From: Hydrogenophaga sp.
Lineage (GTDB): Bacteria; Pseudomonadota; Gammaproteobacteria; Burkholderiales; Burkholderiaceae_C
Direction of reading: 5' to 3'
NCBI GenBank assembly: GCA_030684755.1
Contig: JAUXXN010000215.1
Coordinates: 1-9,801, forward strand
Length of the DNA stretch: 9,801 nucleotides
Part shown: in pieces, positions 1 through 5,854 of the stretch
Layout of the letters: the number at the start of each line of letters is the position of its first letter
Numbering within the stretch: position 1 is the stretch's first letter
The notes under the pieces: generated by a model
The model's database searches: none
Seen by the model: the letters and a program-made list of their open reading frames with translations, nothing else
What the model was told of the DNA's origin: nothing
Program-made: the position numbers and the translations under genes

Positions 1-91
1 TTGGGTCATGAAAATCTTTCGAGAGTTTGGCGTCGAGACGCATTGCGCGAAGTGCACAGGGTGGGTTTTAGGCCCGCTGCGCAGGGGCGTC

Positions 92-106
92 GGTGCGTTG
101 CCGAAC
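92..106 (+). promoter_or_regulatory. Repeated motif copy 1 (candidate operator)
   Basis: The bases GGTGCGTTGCCGAAC match the copy at 1354-1368 at 11 of 15 positions. The similarity continues: a GTGGGC word follows at the same 23-base offset in both places (116-121 and 1378-1383). It lies about 155 bp upstream of the Crp-like start codon. Binding by that regulator (autoregulation) is inference; only the sequence recurrence is seen. Confidence 0.4.
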
Positions 107-135
107 ATGTTGTGTGTGGGCTGCACACCGGCCCA

Positions 136-150
136 TGTGCGCTGGCAAAC
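136..150 (+). promoter_or_regulatory. Repeated motif copy 2 (candidate operator)
   Basis: TGTGCGCTGGCAAAC is in direct orientation 44 bp after copy 1. It shares the TGTGCGCT core with the two arms in the csbD/hydroxylase gap, and matches the reverse-strand arm there (TGTGCGCTGGCCCAC) at 13 of 15 positions. It may be an operator or promoter element of the regulator gene; the role is inferred. Confidence 0.4.
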
Positions 151-260
151 AGTCGGCGGCGACGGCGGGGTCCATACTGTTTTTCAGCCTCTTGGTCACC
201 CGTTGTCTGAGGCCGCACGGGAGCCCAGGAGTTCTTCGTTCACAACGGAAATTTCCCCAC

Positions 261-962
261 ATGGCAACCTCTCAAAACCACCTCATCCAGCAGTTGCCAA
301 CCGAGGTGCGTCACCGCTTTTTGAAGCGCTGTGAGCCATTTGACCTGCAGCTCTCTGCCGAACTCAGCGTGCGCGGCCAGCCGCTCACCCATGCCTACTT
401 TCCGTGCTCGGGGTTCATCTCGCTGGTGATCGATGTGGACAGCCACCCCGCGCTGGAGGTGGGCATGGTCGGGTGCGAATCGATGCTGGGCTCTGAGTTG
501 GCGCTGGGGCTGGCCAAAACGCCCTGGCGTGCGCTGGTGCAGGGGCCAGGCAGCAGCTGGCGCGTGGGTGCCCAGGCGCTGCGCGAATGCCTGCTCGACA
601 TGCCCGCGTTGCTGGACGTGGTGCAAACGAGCTTGCTGGTGAGGCTGCACCAGCAGGCGCTGGCCTCGGCCTGTGAGCGCTTTCACATGCTCGGCCCGCG
701 CTTGGCGCGCTGGCTGCTCATGAGTCAAGACCGCGCGCAGTCCGACACGTTTCATGTGACCCAAGAGTTCATGGCGCTCATGCTGGGGGTGCGCCGGGTG
801 GGCGTCACCATGGCCGCCAGTGGTTTTCAGGACAGTGGCCTGATCGAGTACCACCGTGGCGAGGTGACGGTGCTGGACCGCGCCGCCCTGGAAGCCGAGG
901 CCTGCAGTTGCTACGTGGCGGACAAACTGATCCTCACCGAACTGACCGCTCACCGGCACTGA
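261..962 (+). CDS. Crp/Fnr-family transcriptional regulator
   Basis: Predicted 233-aa cytoplasmic DNA-binding regulator. Residues about 15-125 form a cyclic-nucleotide-binding-like beta-roll, with a 'YFPCSGFISLV' strand (46-56) and 'LEVGMVGCESMLG' (65-77), typical of Burkholderiales Crp-like proteins. The conserved sugar-phosphate-binding signature of true CRP is not evident, so the ligand is unknown. Residues about 165-205 are a winged helix-turn-helix: 'TQEFMALMLGVRRVGVTMAA' (167-186) holds the turn and recognition helix, followed by the wing 'GLIEYHRGEVTVLD'. The ATG at 261 was chosen because family similarity starts there; the frame stays open upstream to 93 but the extra residues look like read-through of non-coding DNA. 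The ribosome site is weak (GGAA about 10 nt upstream). The gene converges on csbD and shares its terminator. Repeated motifs in its leader suggest autoregulation (inference). Confidence 0.9.
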   Translation: MATSQNHLIQQLPTEVRHRFLKRCEPFDLQLSAELSVRGQPLTHAYFPCSGFISLVIDVDSHPALEVGMVGCESMLGSELALGLAKTPWRALVQGPGSSWRVGAQALRECLLDMPALLDVVQTSLLVRLHQQALASACERFHMLGPRLARWLLMSQDRAQSDTFHVTQEFMALMLGVRRVGVTMAASGFQDSGLIEYHRGEVTVLDRAALEAEACSCYVADKLILTELTAHRH

Positions 963-1007
963 CCCGGTTTGCTGGGCCGGGCGCAGCGAAGCACCCTGCC
1001 ACGCAGA

Positions 1008-1039
1008 AAGGCCCTGGGAGGCTGTCCGCCCAGGGCCTT
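1008..1039. terminator. Hairpin terminator between the regulator and csbD
   Basis: A perfect 11-bp stem, AAGGCCCTGGG (1008-1018) with CCCAGGGCCTT (1029-1039), encloses a 10-nt loop. It lies 45 bp after the regulator stop and 26 bp after the csbD stop, so it can serve both convergent genes. The T tracts are short: GGCGTTTT on the plus strand and CTTTCTG on the minus strand. Confidence 0.8.
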
Positions 1040-1065
1040 GGCGTTTTCAGCGCACGGCTGGAGGC

Positions 1066-1281
1066 TTATTTCAGCCAGCTGTCGTTGGCGCGGTCTTCCC
1101 AGTCCTTGAGCTGCTTCTCGGCTTCGTCTTTGGCAATGCCGTAGCGCTCTTGAATTTTGCCAGCGAGCTGTTCGCGGTGGCCCGCCACCACTTCCAAGTC
1201 GTCGTCGGTCAGCTTGCCCCACTGCTGCTTGGCTTGGCCGGTCAGTTGTTTCCAGTTGCCTTGGATGGTGTCCCAGTTCAT
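1066..1281 (-). CDS. CsbD family stress-response protein
   Basis: A 71-aa, highly charged, helical protein with the full CsbD pattern: 'WDTIQGNWKQLTGQAKQQWG' (3-22), 'KLTDDDLEVVAGHREQLAGK' (23-42) and 'IQERYGIAKDEAEKQL' (43-58). The length is normal for the family. CsbD-like proteins are small cytoplasmic proteins induced in general stress (SigB regulon in Bacillus, YjbJ in E. coli); their biochemical role is unknown. The start is supported by a good Shine-Dalgarno, AAAGGA, 5 nt before the ATG (plus-strand bases 1287-1292). The gene stands alone, divergent from the hydroxylase. The inverted-repeat element at 1351-1395 lies 70 bp or more upstream of its start and could control it. Confidence 0.93.
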   Translation of the reverse strand: MNWDTIQGNWKQLTGQAKQQWGKLTDDDLEVVAGHREQLAGKIQERYGIAKDEAEKQLKDWEDRANDSWLK

Positions 1282-1350
1282 ATCGATCCTTTGGTTGGGG
1301 CGGGCAGAGAGCGCTCGCCACCCCCCTTTGTAGGCCCCGTCCCGGCGGGC

Positions 1351-1395
1351 GTCTGTGCGCTATCGAACGTGCACGGCGTGGGCCAGCGCACAGAC
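1351..1395. promoter_or_regulatory. Divergent operator candidate: inverted repeat in the csbD/hydroxylase gap
   Basis: GTCTGTGCGCT (1351-1361) and AGCGCACAGAC (1385-1395) form a perfect 11-bp inverted repeat with a 23-bp spacer. Each arm extends into a motif copy: TGTGCGCTATCGAAC at 1354-1368 on the plus strand, and TGTGCGCTGGCCCAC on the minus strand over 1378-1392. A GTGCAC palindrome (1369-1374) sits near the centre. It lies between divergent starts (csbD at 1281, hydroxylase at 1449), and the same motif lies upstream of the Crp-like gene. This suits a dimeric regulator, probably the neighbouring one; the regulator assignment is inference. A stem-loop is unlikely to be its role, given the long spacer. 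Confidence 0.55.
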
Positions 1396-1448
1396 CCGCG
1401 CGCCTTCGCCCGACAAGATCGGTCGCTTCACACCCACGAGCGCACCGC

Positions 1449-2009
1449 ATGAACCTGTTGAACACCGAACACAGCCCGGTGGCCTATGCCACCGACTTCG
1501 TGCTCTACGGCGCCGCCTGCCTGGTGCTGCTGGGCTCTATCGTGGCGCTGGCGCCGGTGCACACCTGGGGCCTCTTGGCGGGCTGGGCGCTGCTGGGCCT
1601 GTTGGCCTGGACGGCGCTTGAATACGCGCTGCACCGCTTCGTGCTGCATGGCCTGCAGCCCTTCAGCCGCTGGCACAACGAGCACCACCGCAGGCCCGAA
1701 GCCCTCATCAGCACCCCCACGCTGGTGAGCGCGGGGCTGTTCATGGGCTTGGTGTATTTACCAGCGCTTTTTGTGCTGGGGCCGTGGCCGGCGGCCGCGC
1801 TCACGCTGGGCTTGCTGGTGGGCTACCTGTGGTATTCCACGGTGCACCACGCCATCCATCACTGGACGCTGGACACCCCCTGGTTGCGCCAGCGCAAACG
1901 CTGGCACGCCGAGCACCACCACGTGTTCCCCGTGAGCGGCTTCGGCGTGACCACCCGTGCGTGGGACAACATGTTTCGGGCGGCGACCAACCGCTGGATG
2001 AGGGGCTGA
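1449..2009 (+). CDS. Fatty-acid hydroxylase / sterol-desaturase family membrane protein
   Basis: A 186-aa integral membrane di-iron enzyme of the fatty-acid hydroxylase superfamily. Hydrophobic spans lie at about 15-35, 38-58, 91-110 and 112-130. The histidine clusters expected to bind two irons are all present: 'HRFVLH' (62-67), 'HNEHH' (76-80), 'HHAIHH' (133-138) and 'HAEHHH' (153-158). The family uses O2 to hydroxylate or desaturate lipids or carotenoids at the membrane face. The substrate here cannot be read from the sequence; no carotenoid genes lie nearby. It is shorter than the sterol desaturases but close to the small carotenoid-hydroxylase-like members. The ATG at 1449 has no clear Shine-Dalgarno. 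The gene is divergent from csbD across the inverted-repeat element and may be co-regulated with it, which would suit a membrane-lipid stress response (inference). Confidence 0.85.
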   Translation: MNLLNTEHSPVAYATDFVLYGAACLVLLGSIVALAPVHTWGLLAGWALLGLLAWTALEYALHRFVLHGLQPFSRWHNEHHRRPEALISTPTLVSAGLFMGLVYLPALFVLGPWPAAALTLGLLVGYLWYSTVHHAIHHWTLDTPWLRQRKRWHAEHHHVFPVSGFGVTTRAWDNMFRAATNRWMRG

Positions 2010-2045
2010 ACAGCGTAACGTTCAACGAGGGGCATGCTGTTTTCA
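2009..2045 (+). terminator. Possible weak terminator between convergent genes
   Basis: AACAGC (2009-2014) pairs with GCTGTT (2036-2041) and is followed by TTC. The 21-nt loop is long and the stem is only 6 bp, so this is a weak candidate. It spans the short gap between the hydroxylase stop and the deacetylase stop, where a terminator is expected. Confidence 0.25.
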
Positions 2046-3791
2046 AGGGAACCGCACCAGGTATTCGAATTCGCCGGCTTTGGGTAAATCAAAAACCAGG
2101 GCCGTACGAAAGGGATCGACCGCCACCACCTTCACACCGATTGCCGACCGGCTGCGGGGGCTCACTGTAGGCCGGACGTTCTTCCTCGGGTTGGTGAGCA
2201 TCACGGTCAAACCCGTCACTTGGCCTGGTTCAGCAACAGACAGTTTCACCACAATGTCTTTGCCCTCTTCAAGCTGCTTGACCTTAACGCGTTCACGTTG
2301 ACGCCACCAAGTGGCAATCTGATCGCCTCGGGGTATCCATAGACGGTCTTTGTAGGTTTCCACATATTTGACATAGTCGGGCATGACTTTGGGTAACAAG
2401 CCTTCATTGATGTAATTTTGCGTGTGCACCGAAAGCAACCCAAACGCGCCACCCATCACGACCAAGTCCAGATCGTATTTCAAGGTTGACAACACCTTTT
2501 CCGGGCTGAAACCCATCCCGGTGTAGTTCACGTCATCGTATTGGGTACGAGGTAACACCACCAAGGCCTGTTCCGGACCAAGGCTGGGGTCAACTTTTGA
2601 AAAAAACGGGAGTCGGTCTTCGGTAGAACTCGGATTGGCCGCATGGTGTTCTATGCCGTGCTTACGCATGATGAGTTCGGTGTTGGCGTCATACGATTCG
2701 GTGGGCGCTCTGAAGCCCGTGGCTAGGTGGATGTTTTCGCCCAGAATCGTTTGCATTTGTTGCCGCATATTGATGATGCGAGCTTCTTGTTTCGCGGGAG
2801 CGTCTTTGGCAAACCCGATATGTACATCCGCGTGGTAGGCAATCTCGTGCCCTCTAGCGAGCAGGTCTTTCACAACCTCAGGAAACTTGATGGCTTCTGA
2901 TGTCAAGCTGTAGAACGTGCCGCGAACACCGATGGACTCCAAGTCTTTGGCAAAGTTGGGGGCCGAAAAAAACTTGTCTTCGGTATCCATTTCCATCAGG
3001 TGAGCCGCCTGTTTGCCATGGGGCCAAGCTGCCTTAAAGGCTTTTGGTTGACGCCGGAGCCAGGCCAGGGTGTTGTCCAGAATCGATATGATCCCCTGCT
3101 GAGAGGTGAATCCCCAAGCTTCAGGAAATGAAAAATAGGCACTGCGGTGTGTGTCTGACTCGTGGAAAGCGACCGTTCCGTTGGCACCTTCGTCGTCCTT
3201 TTCTCTGTTCCAGTTCATGTTCACCGCAGCCAAGTGGGGGGACTCGATACGCAGCATGTTGTGCACAGTTTCGCCCATGTACATGCGGCGTCCGGCCGGT
3301 ATGGACCAGCTCAGTGGTCCATCGCCAAAGGGGATCATGAACCAGTGCTCGTTGTTCGGGCGGCGAAATTCCCCAACGACACGCACCTTGAACAATTCAT
3401 CCAAAAAATCGTAGCCTACCCACTCGCCCTGTGCCCCGCGCGTACCTGTCATCCAGGTGGCCAGCAGGCTGCCACCCGACGCAGCAAACGCCCGTATCGC
3501 CTGGCGTTCTTCCGCATCCAACAACTCAGTCGAGGCCAAAATCAGCACGCCAGGTTTGAGTGTGCCAAGCAGCTCCTCCCGGCCCACTTCGGTAAAGCAC
3601 TGGCAGGCTTTTCTCAGGTACTTTCGCCATATGGTCAATGAAGCGTTGTTGTTGGAGCCCTTGGCATGTAAGTACTGGGCTGTCAGTGGACTCAAGTAAA
3701 AATAAATGGGTGGTTCAGACGCAGACTTGGCCCACGCGCTGGAGATTGGAAACAACATGGTCAGCCAGATGAGGACAAGCTGCGCCTTCAT
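2043..3791 (-). CDS. Secreted polysaccharide deacetylase (NodB/CE4-like) with amidotransferase-like N-domain
   Basis: 582 aa, exported: signal peptide 1-21 ending 'SSAWA' before K22. Residues about 28-250 resemble a class-I amidotransferase/ThuA-like fold ('GVLILASTELLDAEERQAIR', then 'ASGGSLLATW'). Residues about 255-480 are a NodB-like deacetylase domain: 'MDTEDKFF' (268-275; motif 1, D269 and D272), 'GHEIAYHADVH' (314-324; metal ligands H320 and H324), 'GFRAP' (359-363; R361) and 'LLSVHTQNY' (452-460; H456). All catalytic elements appear present, so it probably removes N- or O-acetyl groups from an envelope or exopolysaccharide in the periplasm. Residues about 510-582 form a beta-rich C-domain. 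Its ATG overlaps the stop of the upstream paralogue (ATGA), with GGAGA 9 nt before the start, so the two are translationally coupled. The substrate is unknown. Confidence 0.85.
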   Translation of the reverse strand: MKAQLVLIWLTMLFPISSAWAKSASEPPIYFYLSPLTAQYLHAKGSNNNASLTIWRKYLRKACQCFTEVGREELLGTLKPGVLILASTELLDAEERQAIRAFAASGGSLLATWMTGTRGAQGEWVGYDFLDELFKVRVVGEFRRPNNEHWFMIPFGDGPLSWSIPAGRRMYMGETVHNMLRIESPHLAAVNMNWNREKDDEGANGTVAFHESDTHRSAYFSFPEAWGFTSQQGIISILDNTLAWLRRQPKAFKAAWPHGKQAAHLMEMDTEDKFFSAPNFAKDLESIGVRGTFYSLTSEAIKFPEVVKDLLARGHEIAYHADVHIGFAKDAPAKQEARIINMRQQMQTILGENIHLATGFRAPTESYDANTELIMRKHGIEHHAANPSSTEDRLPFFSKVDPSLGPEQALVVLPRTQYDDVNYTGMGFSPEKVLSTLKYDLDLVVMGGAFGLLSVHTQNYINEGLLPKVMPDYVKYVETYKDRLWIPRGDQIATWWRQRERVKVKQLEEGKDIVVKLSVAEPGQVTGLTVMLTNPRKNVRPTVSPRSRSAIGVKVVAVDPFRTALVFDLPKAGEFEYLVRFP

Positions 3792-5734
3792 AGACTGGCA
3801 TCTCCAGACATGGAGCGAGAAAAACGAACATCCCAGTGGTATTCACCCGGCGGTAGTCTGTCCAGCAGCATGGCAGTCCGCCACGCATCGACCGCCACCA
3901 AGCGGGGTGTTTCAATCGGACGGCCTCGGGCCTGTAATTGCAGGGTGCTGCCCATTTCTGGCAGATTGATCCAGATGGCAGGCGCCTGCGTTGGTGCGGG
4001 ACCCGACTCTATGCGGATGCTCAGTCGAAGCGTCTGATCGACCAATCCCATCCGCACACCCACGCCTTCACGCAGACGCCACCAATCTGCGACCTGACCC
4101 GATGTGGTTAGCCATGTGAACTCACGGCGGCTACCGAAATGGTTGAAAACCTCCGCGCGTTGTGCATCGGTCAGTTCATTTTTGCTGGAGATGGGGATGA
4201 CAGTTAGGGCAGCCATTTGCTCCGACAACTCGACTTCCCTGAAGAAGGGTTTAAGTCCTATCTCTGGCTCGCAGTTATCCACCAACTCATCGGGTCCTTC
4301 TTGTGTGCGTGGCAACACCACCATGCGGCTTGAAAGATTTTTTGGGATTGGTTGCCCCGTGGGCGAAGAACCCACCGGCGTGTTGAACAGAAACGGCAGC
4401 CTGGCCTCAGATGCATCCAGCGTGACCAGCAGATGTCCAAAGGCACGTTCATTCAACAGCTTTTCTGTCTGGCGGTCATATGAGTCCATTGGCGGATGAA
4501 AGCCTGATGCGGGTGTGATGGCCAAGCCATGTGCCGCCATGGTTCTGCGCATGTTGTCCAGCCGCTGGGCTTGGACGGTGGCGGGTTGATCGCGAAAGTC
4601 AGCGTATCTGTCGCCCAAGTAGGCAATTTCATGTCCACGGGCTTGTAGGCCAAGCAACCGTTCGGCAGACTTGGCAGCGGCCTCGTTCACCACGTAATAG
4701 GTAGCACGGCCTCCAACTTCCTCCAGACGCTTGGCGTTCTCCATGTCGAGGTCGGTCAAAGCATCCACCACATCAACAGCCGTTACCAAGGCACTGCGGT
4801 AGGGATGGGGCCAGGTGGCCGTGTAGGCAGAAGGGATGCGCATCACCCACTGCAAGGCGTTGTGTGTAACCGCTTCCAGCAGCTTTGGATTAACGCTCAC
4901 CCACAGTTGCTCTGAGTATCCCAAGGCAATGGAGCGCGAGTGCATGCCAGTCGACTCGAGCCGCTCGTCAAAAACCACCAGGCTGCTGACTTTACCCAGA
5001 GTCGCTTTGCGCGACCAGTCCATGATGTGCGCTGCCGTGTTTTTCCCCTCCAACCGCAGTGGATACAGACCTTTGATGCGGTCCATCCAAATGCGCATGC
5101 CTGCTGGCAGGTGGTGGGTGACCGGACTGTCACCATGCAGGATCATGAAGGTGTCTTTGGCATCTTTCTCGGTATTTCCGGCTACCTTCACGCCCAGTGT
5201 GTCCACCATAAATTCAAACCCAGTGTCTATGCCTCGCTCGTTTTTCACACCTGTTAGCCACGAACTCAGCACGCTACCCCCTTTCGCTCGAAAACGGGCG
5301 ATGGCTTTTTTTTCTCGCTGTGATAACGCCACGGCTGAGGGCAAGATCAGCGTATTGCCAGAGGAACTTTCAAGCTGATCGACCGATGTGATCAGTTGAA
5401 ACGGGATACTGTATTTGCGCAAAAATCTTTGCCACAACTGGATGTTGAGTCGGCCATCGAACCCAGTGCTGGCCCAGTACGTTTGCGCCACAGGCGAGGC
5501 ATACAACACCACCGCGAATGCCTGCGCTGAAGATCCAGCGCCAGCGCCCTGGGGTTTGACCATGGCCTGGGGCTGCGAAGTTTTTTCCAGTGGCTTTGGC
5601 AAGCTGAAACCTCTCGGTTCCGCTTGTCGTGGCTTAAAGGCACTGCACCCAGGCAGCAACAAAGCCCAGCACACAGCAACAGCTAACCATGGGTGGCGCT
5701 TAAACAGAGCAACTGTATTTCCAGCCGTGACCAT
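3788..5734 (-). CDS. Lipoprotein paralogue of the deacetylase, probably catalytically inactive
   Basis: 648 aa with the same layout as the downstream gene: lipoprotein signal (hydrophobic 16-27, lipobox 'LPGC' with C30), amidotransferase-like domain (about 70-300; 'NTLILPSAVALSQREKKAIA'), NodB-like domain (about 305-540) and beta-rich C-domain (about 565-640). Shared words with the paralogue include 'GHEIAY', 'LPRTQ' and 'WWR.RE'. Motif-1 aspartates are kept (D321, D324). The motif-2 histidines are replaced (L373, Y377 in 'HEIAYLGDRY'), the motif-3 arginine is H413 ('GFHPP'), and the late histidine is missing ('LTVIPISS', 510-517). It is therefore probably a non-catalytic partner or binding protein at the outer membrane (inference). 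The start at 5734 is chosen for AAGGGGG 5 nt upstream and a normal signal peptide. A longer frame to 5899 would bury the signal and overlap the divergent gene. It is the first gene of a two-gene operon. Confidence 0.82.
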   Translation of the reverse strand: MVTAGNTVALFKRHPWLAVAVCWALLLPGCSAFKPRQAEPRGFSLPKPLEKTSQPQAMVKPQGAGAGSSAQAFAVVLYASPVAQTYWASTGFDGRLNIQLWQRFLRKYSIPFQLITSVDQLESSSGNTLILPSAVALSQREKKAIARFRAKGGSVLSSWLTGVKNERGIDTGFEFMVDTLGVKVAGNTEKDAKDTFMILHGDSPVTHHLPAGMRIWMDRIKGLYPLRLEGKNTAAHIMDWSRKATLGKVSSLVVFDERLESTGMHSRSIALGYSEQLWVSVNPKLLEAVTHNALQWVMRIPSAYTATWPHPYRSALVTAVDVVDALTDLDMENAKRLEEVGGRATYYVVNEAAAKSAERLLGLQARGHEIAYLGDRYADFRDQPATVQAQRLDNMRRTMAAHGLAITPASGFHPPMDSYDRQTEKLLNERAFGHLLVTLDASEARLPFLFNTPVGSSPTGQPIPKNLSSRMVVLPRTQEGPDELVDNCEPEIGLKPFFREVELSEQMAALTVIPISSKNELTDAQRAEVFNHFGSRREFTWLTTSGQVADWWRLREGVGVRMGLVDQTLRLSIRIESGPAPTQAPAIWINLPEMGSTLQLQARGRPIETPRLVAVDAWRTAMLLDRLPPGEYHWDVRFSRSMSGDASL

Positions 5735-5854
5735 CCATGCCCCCTTGGTACGAATATTGATAAGAAATTCTAAAAAATTACCATACCCCTGTACATATCG
5801 AAAATAGGGAGTGTCTGTATTTGCCAACCTTTTCCCTACCATTAATCTGGATGT
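5735..5854. promoter_or_regulatory. AT-rich divergent promoter region
   Basis: A 120-bp gap between the divergent lipoprotein and pseudo-protease genes. By direct count, 5761-5820 has 19 G+C of 60, in a genome where other 60-base lines reach 44-48 of 60. A plausible plus-strand promoter is TTGATA (5757-5762), a 16-bp spacer and TACCAT (5779-5784). On the minus strand, TTGGCA (plus bases 5821-5826) with TATTTT 15 bp away is a weaker candidate. TGTACA at 5790-5795 is a short palindrome. Promoters for both directions must lie here; the exact boxes are uncertain. Confidence 0.5.

Larger units (their letters stand above)
1..260. other. Non-coding leader upstream of the Crp-like gene
   Basis: No convincing gene is seen here. 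Open frames exist on both strands but have no recognisable protein content and overlap each other. The stretch carries two direct copies of a motif (92-106 and 136-150) that is also found in the csbD/hydroxylase gap. A 10-bp palindrome, GGAAATTTCC, lies at 247-256, directly in front of the start codon at 261. The simplest reading is a regulatory leader for the downstream regulator. The tail of an upstream gene cannot be excluded at the extreme left edge. Confidence 0.5.

Noticed and set aside
93..260. N-terminal extension of the Crp-like protein
   Set aside because: The extra 56 residues have no similarity to the family, and the stretch contains the repeated motif copies, so it is read as leader DNA.
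240..959. Long minus-strand open frame (239 codons) opposite the regulator
   Set aside because: It is antisense to a clearly recognisable Crp-like gene, has biased His/Gln/Arg-rich content and no family features.
950..1465. Minus-strand open frame of 171 codons over csbD
   Set aside because: It overlaps csbD in another frame with Arg-rich low-information content; csbD has the real family signature and ribosome site.
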